64,000 nt of DNA from Pollenia angustigena (taxonomy: Eukaryota > Arthropoda > Insecta > Diptera > Polleniidae). The stretch lies in the NCBI GenBank assembly GCA_930367215.1, contig OV884060.1, positions 97,860,151-97,924,150 on the forward strand. The letters run 5' to 3'. Positions 1 to 10,790 of the stretch are shown here, piece by piece (the stretch's first letter is position 1; every line of letters starts with the position of its first letter). The translations under genes and the position numbers were made by a program. The notes beneath the pieces were generated by a model. The model saw nothing but the letters and a program-made list of their open reading frames with translations, had not been told where the DNA came from and did no database searches.

Positions 1-770
1 AGCATATGATGAATTTGAATTTAGTATTTTCAGCATATCGTCTAGACACCTAGCATATTGCATATGCTGATAGGACATTTGTTATTATTTTTAAGCATAT
101 GAGTATACGCATACATTTGCTGATTCAACATATCGTCTAGACTAAGCTTTATATTACTTGATTTTTTGACATGTTTTAATACAAAGTATAATAGTGTCAT
201 CTAGCCTTAAGCAGTTAGGTAAGGATAGTAATTGAATAAAAAAAATTAAGCAGGCCTTTAAATAATTCAAATATTAAATAATTAATAATTAAAAAATAAA
301 CACTCAAATAATTTTTTTAAGAATAAACACTAAAATAAAATTGCAAAAATTATTAATACATACATTAATACATACTTATAACTTTTCTTATTCGATCTTT
401 ATTAATTTGCTTAAGCTTGAGTTTTTTATATAAGAATTAGGGATGCCAATCGGGATTGATTTTAGAAAATCCCGGAATTTCGGGATTTTTTTAAATAAAC
501 AACACTCTTTTTATTTATTTTTGAATTTTCAAAAGGTATTATATATATCCCATATATACAAAAAAAAAAAAAAATGTACTTGGACTTCAAGAAAAATTCT
601 TGACGAAAGTACGAAAAAACAGAAGTAAAGGAAAAAACATGTAAAATCAATTAAAATGGATAATCATTCGGGAAGGCAAATTTCGATCTACCAAATGTTA
701 AAATACAATTTGGTTTAAGGATTGATGTTTGACTGGTGACGTCAGCAGTCGTCGATGGCTGCGAGTGTAA

Positions 771-981
771 GACGGCAAATCCATCTGAGGAGATCGAGTG
801 GTTGCGATCGAAACATGTCATGGTAACCTGCCGGCCAGGGTTCGAGCCCGAGCCACGTCAAGAATGAAAGATTATCAATAACAATTTAAATTGATTTTCA
901 TGTTGTAAAATTCCTTTCTTCATAAAAATAATTTAATAAAAATTAAATTTCATGAACTTAAGCCTAATTAAAAATATTAAG
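771..981 (+). repeat. tRNA-derived SINE, copy 1
   Basis: A 5' tRNA-like head carries an A-box-like stretch (about 791-805, 'gatcgagtggttgcg') and a B box (about 838-848, 'gggttcgagcc'). These form a bipartite RNA polymerase III promoter about 45 bp apart. An AT-rich body follows, ending in 'attaaaaatattaa'. The unit aligns end to end with the copy at 1536. A short 'agtgta' occurs on both flanks and may be a target duplication. It lies inside the hAT-like element 438-1281. The head most resembles a Ser/Leu-type tRNA A-box region; this parentage is tentative. Confidence 0.7.
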
Positions 982-1023
982 TGTATGTTTTATATATAAT
1001 ACCTTTTGGAAATTCATAAATAA

Positions 1024-1162
1024 CAGCCTGTTCAACGATTTCGAACGTTAACGTTCGCATAGAATATTACATTTAAAACAAAAACAAATTTGCGAATTTT
1101 GTTTTTGTTTTAAATATAATTTTCTATGCGAACGATGACGTTCGACATCGTTAAACCGGCAG
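1024..1162. repeat. foldback MITE with 7-bp TSD
   Basis: Two arms of about 60 bp fold on each other (about 1027-1087 against about 1095-1160, ends CAGCCTG / CGGCAG). Both sides are flanked by 'taaataa' (1017-1023 and 1163-1169), a likely target duplication. No coding capacity. It is nested in the right half of the hAT-like element 438-1281. Confidence 0.65.
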
Positions 1163-1352
1163 TAAATAAAAAAAAGTGTTGTTTATTTAAAAAAAAACCC
1201 GAAAAATGCCGAAATCCCGGGAAGTCCCGGGATCCAGAAATCCCGGAATTTTCTAGAATCAATCCCAATTTGGCATCCCTAGAATACACATTCGAATTAA
1301 TATGAAAATTTATAATATAATTTAATTTTAACAAAAAAAGAAAAAAATGTAT

Positions 1353-1474
1353 GTGCTGTTTCCAGGTGACAATCAACTGATTGTGTAAAAAAATTTATAC
1401 TACATAATTCAATTATTATAAAAATATATTACATTTTTCTACACAATCTATTGCTTGTCACCTAGAAACAACAC
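1353..1474. repeat. small foldback element
   Basis: A 122-bp near-palindrome with ends GTGCTGTTTCCAGGTGACAA and the inverse GTGTTGTTTCTAGGTGACAA. The arms are about 40 bp with few mismatches. It probably is a MITE; no target duplication was resolved. Confidence 0.55.
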
Positions 1475-1535
1475 ATTTTAAATTAATATAATTAGTATTG
1501 TGGTTATTTTTTGAACTATTTATGGTTTTTTATGG

Positions 1536-1746
1536 ACGGCAAATCCCTCTGAGGAGATCGAGTGGTTGCGATCGCAACATGTCATGGTAACCTGCCGGCC
1601 AGGGTTCGAGCTCCGGCCATGGTCAAGAATGAAAGATTACCAATAACAATTTTAATTAATTTTCGTGTTGTAAAATTCCTTTCTTTATAAAAATAATTTA
1701 ATGAAAATTAAATTTGATGAACTTCAGCCTGATTAAAAATATTAAA
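1536..1746 (+). repeat. tRNA-derived SINE, copy 2
   Basis: Same structure as the copy at 771: A-box-like stretch at about 1555-1570, B box 'gggttcgagct' at about 1602-1612, and the same AT-rich body and 'gattaaaaatattaa' end. Identity across the head looks above 90% by eye. This gives two copies of one SINE family less than 1 kb apart. Confidence 0.7.
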
Positions 1747-2600
1747 AATTTGGATAAAATTAATATTTATATAAAAACAGACCTCAAGCTTAGACATCGA
1801 TATTAGCAGCGAAGCCAAAGCAAACTTTAAGCGGTTCATATAATTGTAGAATTCGAATTACTAATGTTTCTAATGAACGCCACCTGGTTTGTGATGGGTA
1901 TAATTTCCAATCATTTTTGTAGTTCGAAAAACTGATTATTACGTTTCGTTCTGTTCCCAATATAATTGTTAATATTTCTTGTAAGTATTTTTAAGCATAA
2001 AGGAAGTTTTAAGCCGCATACTAAAGTAAAAAAATCGTCATAACACTATATGTTTTATTAAAAAAATAACAAACCTGTAGTGCGATTCACTTACTTTTTT
2101 AGCGATAACCGAATCGTTAAAATAAATATAACGAAAATTTATCGAATATGCTATTCAGTAAAATTTTTAACGATATTTGCTTTCGTTTAAAGTCAGCTGT
2201 TACTTCAGGCAATTTTTTGTCGTCATTTTAGCAACAATAATTTAGGTTGCACTCGTAAAACTGCTCTGAGTGGAGAAGCAGCTCGCGCTTTTTGTCATTA
2301 TTTCTTAAGGGCAAACAGGTCAATTTTGTTTGTCTGCTTTTGTTGCGTTTTGCGGTGTCACCCCGCATTTGTTAGTGTTTCGGCGTCGTATAACTGTACC
2401 GAGCTACAGTTTTTGCGGTATCTGCATTAACTATATGCAATCGTTTTTAACCTCAATTTGAGGTTTGGTCTGGTGGAGAACCATTAATAACTCAATGTGA
2501 CTGGTTACCACTGTTTACATGAATTCGTCTTGACATTTACATAATCAAATGTAAAAAAACAACTGTGTTGTCAACCAAGCATTTTCTATCATTACTAAAG
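1747..2600. other. AT-rich intergenic stretch, no gene seen
   Basis: No coding frame, repeat end or RNA gene could be supported here. A slightly GC-richer patch lies at about 2230-2420. Nothing in it matched a family I recognise. Confidence 0.4.
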
Positions 2601-2608
2601 GCTAGCTT

Positions 2609-2710
2609 AGTCTGAGTTCATACGGCTCATGTCTTATTGACAAGATTCTTCCTTTTTCTTCTTTGAACATGAATTGGCGTTCAAATGATTCATGTCATGT
2701 TGACGACATG
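2609..2710 (-). repeat. half copy of MITE, inverted
   Basis: This is the reverse complement of about 2885-2983, the right half of the neighbouring full MITE. It begins with AGTCTGAGTTCATACGG and stops abruptly at about 2710, just before the full copy starts. This is a head-to-head half copy, as if formed by aberrant transposition or repair. Confidence 0.6.
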
Positions 2711-2718
2711 ACAGACTA

Positions 2719-2983
2719 AGTCTGAGTTCATACGGCTCATGTCTTATTGACAAGATTGCTACTTTATAGGCGAGAGGGACGAGGGGAAAATAAACAAGTA
2801 CACAGATGCATGTGCTATCTTTACGTTTTGCTTTTTCATTCGTTGTTTGATTTTGTTATTGTTTTCAATATCAAAAGAACACATGTCGTCAACATGACAT
2901 AAATCATTTGAACGCCAATTCATGTTCAAAGAAGAAAAAGGAAGAATATTGTCAATAAGACATGAGCCGTATGAACTCAGACT
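2719..2983. repeat. MITE with AGTCTGAG ends, copy 1
   Basis: The inverted ends AGTCTGAGTTCATACGGCTC run for about 40 bp. The unit is about 265 bp and is repeated at 5711-5976 with the same interior ('ataggcgagagggacgagg'). The flanks are TA at both sides here, or degraded TTAA (CTAA / TTAC). Type could be Tc1/mariner-like (TA) or piggyBac-like (TTAA). Confidence 0.7.
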
Positions 2984-3358
2984 TACACTATTATACGTTG
3001 TATTATTACATGTCAAAAACTCAAGTAAAGGTCTGATGGTGTGAATGTATGTGTGATGAAGATGGCAAGTATTATGAAAAAAGTTTGACATCCCATACGA
3101 TTTCATCGATTTTTGAAAAATTTCTAAACAATTATACTTTATATTGTATCAGGGTTGCATTTCATGTGTGTGTGTTTATACTTGCTGTGATGGTGTGAAC
3201 ACAAACTGTTATGTTAAATTAGATTTTTTGACAGTCGCAACAAAACTCATTACATTTCTATCTCACAAAGTATTATGGAATACGTTATACTTGTGAGATA
3301 GTGTAAACTAGCCTTAACTCAGCATTTACACATGAAAGTAATTTCTTGAAAATGGCAT

Positions 3359-4109
3359 CCCACCAAACAATTTTCGGATCGCTCCTAAATATGACTCTTA
3401 AAAGATTCCTTTTCTTGAGGGTTTTAAGATTACCCTGCTAATTTATGAGCAATTCTGTAGAATTCAGGACTCCGAAAAGACTCATTTTTATGAGCAATTT
3501 AGTAGCACACTCCTAGAAAACTCTTATTTATGAGGATTTTCTGAGGGGCAACGGTAGCTTGTTTTCTTTTTCTTGATAATTTCAATATTTTGCGTTTGTC
3601 TGTCATTATTGTGATCATTTTGCGCTGTTCGGTTGTGGTTTTGATAAAATCTTGGAGAAATTGTGCAAAAAGTAAGTTTATTTTTGTGTTTTTAAATAAA
3701 AAACTATCCATTTGAAGCCTTTGTTAAAAGAAAATTTGGTGGTTTTGTCCGCTGAAATTTGTTTAAAATGATTATGATTTCCATGCACAAAACATATATA
3801 AATACAACTTTTCCATTAAAAGCTAAAAAGCACAAATTTACATATAAAATGCAGACCCTAATTTCAAGAAAAAGAAATACCTCTTTTAAGAGGTTGTTAT
3901 GATTGATTTGTGAGCAAAAAGGCTCACAATTTTCCATACAAATCGTTAAATTTAGGAGTCCTAAAACGCTCATATTCATTACAAAATTTTTTGACGGTTT
4001 CATAGGAAAACACGCTCATATCTGAGGGTTTTAGGAGCTTTTTTATGAGCGTTTTGCTCATAAAAAGGAGTCCTAAAAGACTATTTTAGGACTCATATTG
4101 TTTGCTGGG
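3359..4109. repeat. CCCA-CAAACAAT MITE, ~750 bp
   Basis: Ends are CCCACCAAACAAT and the inverse of CCCAGCAAACAAT, each flanked by 'AT' (a 2-bp target duplication). The interior is full of inverted GAGTCCTAAAA / TTTTAGGACTC and ATGAGC motifs. The same end type and the same AT duplication occur in the MITE at 24626-25243. The minus-strand frames of 70 and 99 codons inside look spurious. Confidence 0.6.
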
Positions 4110-4147
4110 ATAGACTCAAACATCCTAACTAACACATTTACATTTAA

Positions 4148-5196
4148 CATAACGCTAGCATGCTTGATCCAAATAAAATAAATCAAAATTTTGTTAATAT
4201 ACCTATGAGACAAGCAAATCATTCATATTATGTCAACCATCATAATGAAGATATGCCACAAATAAAGTTTAATTTCGAGTGCGTAAACCAGTTCGACGTT
4301 TTTAAAAGCTGTTGTTCTAACAAGTCGAATGCAACAGGTATTGATGGCATTCATCCAAACTTCATAAAAATTATTCTTCAACCACTATTACCATTTATAA
4401 TTTTAATTTTCAACACAATAATAACAAAAAACAGTTATCCGCTAAGATGGAAGAAAGCCAAAATTCTACCAATACCAAAATCTGCGACTGAATACAGGCC
4501 AATTGCTATTTTACCATGTCAAAGGCATTTGAAAAACTTTTACGTATGCAGATAGTTCAATATATAAATAATAACAATCTACTTACTGAAAAACAATCTG
4601 GGTTCCGAGCTAACCATAGCTGCATTACTGCTACTGATGTTTCCGAAGATATTAGAAAGGAAGTGGATGATGGCTGTTTAGTAATGCTTATATTGTTAGA
4701 CCATTCAAAGGCATTTGATACAGTTGACCATAAAATATTAGCTCAAAAACTTGAAAAAATTATGAATTTATTGATATCGTCTTACCTTGAAGGTCGAATG
4801 CAGTATGTTGAAACTAAAAGTTTGACATCTTCACAGTTTCTGCCAATTATAAGGGGCGTTCCCCATTCACGGACTGTTAAGTTTCTCAATTTAAGCAAAT
4901 GATTTACCTGATAAGTTACACCATTGCCGTATTAGATTGTATGCTGACGACGTCCAATTATATATAAGCACAAAAAAACAAAACATGGAGGCATGTATAA
5001 ATGGTTTAAGCTTAAATTCTTCAAAATCTAAATGTATTATAATACGAAGGAGAACCCAGAAAATAGATCAACGTCCTAAAATTTGTATCAACGACCAACA
5101 AATTGAAATAATTGATAAGGTAAAAAATCTTGGTCTCATTTTTAACAACACACTCACTTGGTCGGATCATGTAACATTTGCTTGTGGCAGAACTTA
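4148..5196 (+). pseudogene. non-LTR retrotransposon reverse transcriptase, broken
   Basis: A reverse transcriptase that would copy retrotransposon RNA at a nicked target. Pieces appear in order: an N-terminal finger segment with 'NATGIDGIHPNFIK' (4160-4555); a palm segment with 'KQSGFRANHSCITATD' and 'LLDHSKAFDTVDHKIL' (4516-4902); then the catalytic box as 'RLYADDVQLYIS' near 4930-4970. At least two frame changes and a stop after about 4900 break it. The endonuclease is missing, so the copy is 5' truncated. Clade is probably CR1/L2-like or another jockey-superfamily group. The frame stops being recognisable at about 5196, where an inverted-repeat element enters, and a thumb segment resumes at about 5985. 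Confidence 0.75.
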
Positions 5197-5710
5197 TGGC
5201 GATTTCTTTTCTGAGAAAAATATGTTACAGTATATACATGTAACATTTTCTAATGTTACCTATAATCACTGGAAGTGTTACATGATGTGCAATTTCAATA
5301 GAACACAATTAGCTGCTTTTATTAACAACTATTACACTTTCATCATTAATGTACTTCATGAGCGATTTTTAAAGCTATTTGAGCGGTTTCTGGACGCTAT
5401 TATGGCTTGGAAACAAATATTGACATCACTAATGGCTTAGCAAAATAAAAACGATTGTAAAATAAATAGAATTTTTTGATTTTAATGTGTAAATATATTT
5501 ATATTTTGTTTTAAAGCAATTTTTTTACAATATTATGAGCGGTATAAATTATGACAAACATAATAAAACATTGGTTATACAAATAAAAAATTAAGTACCA
5601 AATTTAAGTTAAAGAAGGGGTAAAATATGCAACATTTTGTACAAACGAACACAAAATTGTAGAACATGCAACATTAATGCAACATATTTCTCAGAAAAGA
5701 AATCGCCATT
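5197..5710. repeat. inverted-repeat element inside RT relic
   Basis: The sequence GGCGATTTCTTTTCTGAGAA near 5198 is repeated inverted at about 5685-5708, just before the next MITE begins. The interior has several 'tgttaca/tgtaaca' words. It interrupts the reverse transcriptase. No coding frame was recognised. Target duplication not resolved. Confidence 0.55.
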
Positions 5711-5976
5711 AGTCTGTGTTCATACGGCTCTTGTCTTATTGACATGCTTGCTACTTTATAGGCGAGAGGGACGAGGGGAAAAGAAACGAGTACACAGATG
5801 CATGTACTGTCTTTACACGTTTTGCTTTTTCATTCGTTGTTTAATTTTGTTATTGTTTTCAATATCAAAAAAGCACATGTCGGCAACATGACATGAATCA
5901 TTTGAACGCCAATTCATGCTCAAAAAGAAAAAGGAAGAATCTTGTCAATAAGACATGAGCCGTATGAACTCAGACT
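5711..5976. repeat. MITE with AGTCTGAG ends, copy 2
   Basis: Second copy of the 2719-2983 MITE, same order and length, ends AGTCTGTGTTCATACGG / ...CTCAGACT, right flank TTAA and left flank ATTA. It lies immediately against the right end of the 5197-5710 element, inside the reverse transcriptase relic. Confidence 0.7.
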
Positions 5977-5984
5977 TAATCAAT

Positions 5985-6188
5985 ACTTAGAACACTATGG
6001 CAAACACAATGTGTAACACCAATGAAGAAGTACTAAATGCGAAAACATATCTAATACCAGTCCTTACCTATAGATGTGAGATCTTTGCAAGTTGTGATGC
6101 AAATAGCAAACAGAATTTGAAGGTAGCTTTTAACAACATTACGAGATATGTTTTAGAAGTTATTTTTAAAAGCAAAAAATTAAATTAA
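5985..6188 (+). pseudogene. reverse transcriptase thumb fragment
   Basis: The frame reads '...NAKTYLIPVLTYRCEIFAS' then 'NLKVAFNNITRYV', the typical region after the catalytic palm in non-LTR elements. It is the continuation of the relic at 4148-5196 after two insertions. A related fragment with 'AKLNVAFTNIVRYVYGLKRY' lies at about 38631-38790. Confidence 0.65.
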
Positions 6189-6189
6189 T

Positions 6190-6625
6190 TTTCTTTTAAG
6201 AAAAATAGTTTTAGAATTATTAAAGCATTTAAAAGCTCATCAGAGATCATATTTCTTATCCTTATTTAAATGTATGTTCCCGCTACCGAAAACGTGCTCT
6301 TACTTTCGTCAGACGTTAATTTTATATTTTCAGGCTTTTGTGTTTTTTTACATTTATTTTTTTAGAATTTGTGGTTGGTTGATCATTTGGTGTTGGTGTA
6401 TCGTGCACATTTTCATTTTCTACTTAAAGAAGCTTTTTAGAAATTTTATCACCAATTTTAAAGACCGCTGATTTATTGGCGGACGAAAGAATATATTCTT
6501 ATTGCTCGTTTTTTTAAACGATGGTAACAAATTAAAATTTCAAGAAATTTAATTTGAAATTCTCGAAAATTCCCGGAAAAAATTTCCCGGGAATTCTTTC
6601 CCGCGTAGAAACTCTAAGTCTCACT
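6190..6625 (-). pseudogene. hAT transposase relic
   Basis: On the minus strand, fragments read 'NVHDTPTPNDQPTTNSKKI' (about 6360-6420) and the hAT C-terminal block with 'DESKSTFSVAG' (about 6270-6300), then 'DELLNALIILK' (about 6210-6250). The same peptides occur in the relic at 27490-27970 on the plus strand, so both derive from one hAT family. The 5' side (6570-6605) has paired CCCGGGAA / TTCCCGGG words, as at 27498-27545. There are stops and frame changes throughout. Confidence 0.65.
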
Positions 6626-6633
6626 GATCTTCA

Positions 6634-6960
6634 GCGTTGCCAGAATGAAGATTTTATCTTATTCAATAGAGTTCAAAGTTGAATGTGGAGATAGTAATAC
6701 GTCTCTTACGAATATACTTGTAACTCATTCCTTGATAATGATATCCGATGGATATCGAAATATTGCAACAAATAATTTAATAAATATTATATATATTTTT
6801 ACAAATAATTGGCCTCGAGCTCGAAAAAACTATTTGTTTTTATTTATAAAAAAGGTCAAAGGAATACAATTTAATTTGATTTTATCTTATTTTTGAAATT
6901 TTTTGTCCAAAATAAGATTTGAAAATTTTTTTTCTCAAATGAAGATTTTTTTTATTTTTA
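6634..6960. repeat. hAT-like terminal fragment
   Basis: Starts with CAGCGTTGCCAGAA, whose inverse ends a repeat at about 27402. The shared interior words 'ccaaaataagattt' and 'caaatgaagat' also occur at about 27340-27375. Probably remnants of one hAT-derived repeat. The other end is not resolved here. Confidence 0.4.
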
Positions 6961-6974
6961 GACCTAAAGATATA

Positions 6975-7090
6975 CGCCCGTATTTATAAAAAAATTTGAA
7001 CATTTATAAAGGTTTACAAAACAAATTTTGTATGAAAATTTGCCTTAATAAACGTTTGTTTAATTCAATAATCGTTTATAAATACGGGGG
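6975..7090. repeat. MITE with CCCCGTATTTATAAA ends, copy 1
   Basis: A 115-bp inverted-repeat unit with ends CGCCCGTATTTATAAA and TTTATAAATACGGGGG. A second copy in inverted orientation lies at 30144-30254 with shared interior 'ggtttacaaaacaaa'. Confidence 0.65.
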
Positions 7091-8220
7091 ATAGACTTTA
7101 AGTTTGTACAACAATCATAATTTTTTTAAAGTTTTTTTAAACAATGAGGCTTGTATCAGCTTGTTGTCTATTAGTTTTGTACACTTTTGAACCCATTGTC
7201 TAGCATATATAAAAATGCATCGTTATTTCTGGGCATACAAACTATTAAAAAAGCATCTTGGATGAGAGGTTGTTAATTTTGAGAATATAAATGGAATGGA
7301 ACAGAAAAAACGTATGTTTATAAAGTTTTATATATTAAGAAACAAAAAAGTTCATGTATTTTGTACCAAAGGGTAGAATTAATGGAATTTAACCCAAGGA
7401 TTACCGTGTTTTTTGGCAATATTTTTCGAATATAGTGTGCTAAATCCAATGAAACTATTTGGATGCAATCGTAGCAAATTAGTCGGGTAAAATTCCATTT
7501 CTATGTAAAAGTCTATGAAATTACCCTCTTGGCCAGACCAAATTTTTTTTTCAATATCTTTCAAATAGTACAAAATATCGAAAAAACGGAAACGGGAATT
7601 CTATTATTAATATGCTCTGAATTGTATGAATCAAGTTTGATTCAAATAAGAAAACTACGGTCCCTTATGAGCTAAGTTCAATTAAATAACACAAACCAAG
7701 CGCAAAACTCGTTTCAGCTGTGGTAGATGCGAGAAACCAATGTGTAAAATTAAGGACTACATTTTCGATGTCTTGCATGTAAAATAAAATAATGAAATAA
7801 TAAAATTATATTATAGATTCGTAAAAACCAAAATAATAAGCATACTTTCAATAAAAAATCTGTTTAATTACTTTTTATTTAATTGGGGTTTTTAGCTATT
7901 CTAATTGTGGTACTGCCAGACCAAGAGAAGAACTAAGTGGTAAAAAGTAACAGAAAATCCAAGGGTAAAGAAGCTTTTAGTTTGACAATTCCACATTCCA
8001 TGCTTATGATAATTTTTAAACAAAGTACTTATACATAAGAGCTTCAGAAAATCTTTTAAAAGGTGAGCGAACCAACATTATTTTAATATAATATTTGGAA
8101 AAATCCATATATTTCCAATGAGCTCTTTTTAAATGCGTAGCAAAGTAATTTGTTTTTGCAGCAAAAAAGAGAAAAAATATGTTTTTGGGGTAACAATTAA
8201 TTGAAAAACGATGTCCGGAT
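7091..8220. other. AT-rich stretch, no gene seen
   Basis: Only short spurious frames. No repeat ends or RNA gene found. A CAGTGAAAGCC-type end lies just right of it. Confidence 0.4.
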
Positions 8221-8221
8221 T

Positions 8222-8272
8222 ACGAATAATCCGGATTAGCGAGGTCAGGATTATCAGGCTTTCACTGTACCT
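8222..8272 (-). repeat. pogo/Tigger-like terminal remnant
   Basis: Read on the minus strand it begins 'cagtgaaagcctgataatcc' and continues with 'ggattattcgtaatccgga', the style of pogo/Tigger-type termini. No partner end was found. Confidence 0.35.
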
Positions 8273-8653
8273 CTAATTTAAGGATTTCATTACTTTCAAT
8301 CAGTGTGACCACAACTAAAAAAAAAATTGAATGCTAAATGGGGATTAAACAATGCTAAAAATAAAATTTTAAAATGCTAAAAAAATGCTAAATTTTGTTA
8401 AATAATTGTATCATTTTAATGAATGAATTATACATTAATTTAACTGAAAATAATATATTTCTTTAAAATAGAATGAAGTTTATATATAAAATAAATTAGA
8501 TCTAAACATACATAGATTTACATATTTAATATAAACAATTCAGTAGTTTGACAAAAGTTAGCGATTTTCAAACCAAAAAAATAAAATGCCATATCCACAA
8601 AATATTACATGATAAACGCTTAAAGCCCTAACCTACAACTGTCACAAAAACTG

Positions 8654-8720
8654 TTAAGGCCCAACCATAATGTGCTTAAGTTGGCTTAAGCAAATGTGCG
8701 AATACATGGAAATAATATGC
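8654..8720 (+). repeat. truncated TTAAGGCCCAACC MITE
   Basis: Identical over about 55 bp to the left end of the MITE at 63225-63498 (TTAAGGCCCAACCATAATGT ... 'gcaaatgtgcgaatacatg'). It is cut short at the foldback that starts at 8724. Confidence 0.6.
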
Positions 8721-8723
8721 CTA

Positions 8724-9104
8724 AAGGTGCTATCAGACGGGATGTATTTTACATATGTACTGTCAAATTTTCCATCTGTAAAAGTTGTACACATCGTGTG
8801 ATACATATGAAACTTTGCATGTGTAAAATACATGTGGAAATACATATGTAACTTTTTCGATTAGAACACGCTCTATTTGCCTGTGGCAAACATAACCAAA
8901 GCAGGTGGTTTGTTTTGAAACGTAAACGAAAGTCAGCTTTTGTTTACATTTATAGGTTATGTCATAAGGAAAAACATAAGCAGGTGTGATAGCAAAAATT
9001 ATGAATCGTATGTAAAATGGAAATTTTGACATACATACGGAATTACATATGGGGAAGAAAAGTGACAGTACATATGTAAAATACATTCCGTCTGATAGCA
9101 CCTT
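8724..9104. repeat. foldback MITE with 41-bp perfect TIR
   Basis: Starts AAGGTGCTATCAGACGGGAT and ends with its inverse. The terminal repeats run about 41 bp, to '...tactgtca'. Inside, several 'acatatgtaaaatacat' words repeat. Sits in the hAT-type element 8301-10154. Confidence 0.75.
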
Positions 9105-9423
9105 AAATAAAAAATATAAGTAAAAACTAAATTTATCATTGAAAACACAAAAGGCCATTCAACAGCATTTTCAGTAAATTTAATTACACATTAAACACAC
9201 CATTATATGAATTTCAAGTGTTGGGCAAAATACCATTAGAATATTATCTGTTTTCATCATATTCTAATCACCTATCCAGAATTCAACAGTTGAAGTTTGG
9301 TTCATCAATTCAAATGCATTCAGCTTTTGCCGTTGCTGTGCCAAAACCGTTATGTCTTCTGTAGTAAAATCTACAATTTCTTCCTAAATATTTTTTTATG
9401 TGTGTACAGGGTTGCTATTAATA

Positions 9424-9962
9424 TACATTTCGCCACCTAAAAACCGAAATAACCTATCTGCAGTTTTCAAAAGTTTACAGGAGAGGGAAAAAACGTTATA
9501 AAATTGAAACTATTAACGATATTGAAACGAAATATGTACATTTTGATTAAAATGAAACCAGATATATATATATATCGGTTGAGAAAATTTTGTTTTTCTA
9601 ATCACAGCTTATGTTATGACACTTAGGTTTTTTGGAATTGTAAAAATCTGAAACCAAATAACCTATCTGCAGCACTAATTAGTATGAGTAAATAAAAATT
9701 TCTTTATACACATGAATATTATATACCTATGTACATTAAATAATTACAGTAGAAGTTTCTTTTACTGGTTTTGGTGATTTATTTTTCTATTTTTTTGTGC
9801 GTAACGGTCCTTTAGGTACAAAAACTTTGTCATTTGTAATATTACATGTTCAAAATTTTGCACACATATGCGTTATGATATAGGGAATAAAAATCCATAA
9901 AAAACTCAATTTTGAAATTTTTGCAGATAGGTTATTAGGTCTTTAAGATGACGATTTGTATG
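9424..9962. repeat. ATTTCG/ATATCG-type foldback MITE
   Basis: About 39-bp imperfect inverted ends: 'tacatttcgccacctaaaaa' with '...aacctatctgca', and inverted 'tacaaatcgtcatcttaaag' with the same '...aacctatctgca'. An internal 'aataacctatctgcag' copy lies at 9657-9672. It resembles the unit at 15392-15752. A short (AT)n tract lies at 9559-9574. Confidence 0.6.
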
Positions 9963-10309
9963 AACGTATAAATGACAAAATACAATTACAGAGATTGACA
10001 TAAGTTATAAGTCATATTGCGAAATAGCAATATATAAAATTTTTAAAATTAAAAAATGCTGAAAATAATGCTAAATGCTATTTGAAAAATTCGCTACTAA
10101 ATCAAAATAAATAATGCTAAATTTAGCAGTGAAAATGCTAAAAGGGTCACACAGCTTTCAATGAAACTTTTTTATTTAAGTGGGCTTATTTACGATCTTC
10201 TTTATTAAAAACTAAATGGATTTAAAGTGTATTTTTAGACAAAATTCTATGGACAATATATGGGTAATTCCAAAGTGTTGAACGTGACAGTCGTACGCAT
10301 CAAAAATGC

Positions 10310-10790
10310 AATAACATTTTAAGCAAAAAATATTTTTAAGTTTTCTTAACCCTTAAATTATAGCACTAAGAAAGCACTGTTATCTATTCTAAAGTTTATG
10401 GAGGGCACGATTATAGGTCAAAGATAATGGCAAAAGAAGAAGCGGTTCGAACGGGGAAAAAACAGAAATAGTTTTTGTGGCCATGTATAAAAAGGCGTAA
10501 TTCAGCGAAACCTGGCACAATTTTTTAGTAGAACTATTTTCAGAATTTTACGTAGCAATGTAACATTAAAATTTCTTGGTTTGATTCCAAAATCGTTTGT
10601 ATTTTCCTTTTTTTAAGCCAAAATCTGGGTCGATACGTGACATTTCGAACGTGAAATTTTTTCCGTAATAATTTAAATGAATATTGATCAAAATAAAATA
10701 GAAATTTACTGTTAATCCGAATAACATATTTCTCTTTGAACTCTTCCTTAGATTCCAGACCATGCACTATAGGTCAAATGAGCTATTTCA
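10310..10790. repeat. interspersed repeat R1, empty-site copy
   Basis: About 450 bp aligns with 30795-31345, including 'aacccttaaattatagcac', 'gtggccatgtataaaaaggc' and 'cgaaacctggcacaattttt'. At about 10365 this copy reads 'gcactaagaaagcac' without the MITE present in the other copy. No protein family recognised. The minus-strand frame at 10540-10767 has a partial counterpart at 31114-31308, but I cannot say it is coding. Confidence 0.6.

Larger units (their letters stand above)
438..1281. mobile_element. hAT-like non-autonomous element, compound
   Basis: The ends are TAGGGATGCCAA and its exact inverse. The inverted repeats run on for about 75-110 bp: a GGGATT/CCCGGA-rich tract, then a shared AAATAAACAACAC block near 492 and near 1180. 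The same termini flank the 136-bp element at 50895, which has a perfect 8-bp target duplication, so this belongs to the same hAT-like family. No clean 8-bp duplication survives here; only 'gaat' is shared by the flanks. A SINE (771-981) and a foldback MITE (1024-1162) sit inside. No transposase is seen. Confidence 0.75.
8301..10154. mobile_element. hAT-type non-autonomous element, 8-bp TSD
   Basis: Terminal repeats CAGTGTGACC and, inverted, CTGTGTGACC are flanked by a perfect 8-bp duplication 'ctttcaat' (8293-8300 and 10155-10162). Both ends carry subterminal clusters of 'aatgctaaa' words (8325-8400 and 10045-10140). No transposase remains. Three MITE insertions (8654-8720, 8724-9104, 9424-9962) account for more than half of its length. 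Confidence 0.9.

Noticed and set aside
1..180. CRISPR-like direct repeats ('catatcgtctagac' twice)
   Set aside because: Only two loose copies, no regular spacers, and the sequence is eukaryotic.
3499..4003. Two minus-strand frames of 70 and 99 codons
   Set aside because: They lie wholly inside the CCCACCAAACAAT MITE and follow its internal repeats.
8763..9158. 131-codon minus-strand frame with membrane-like composition
   Set aside because: It lies across the foldback MITE 8724-9104; the hydrophobic look comes from AT-rich repeats.
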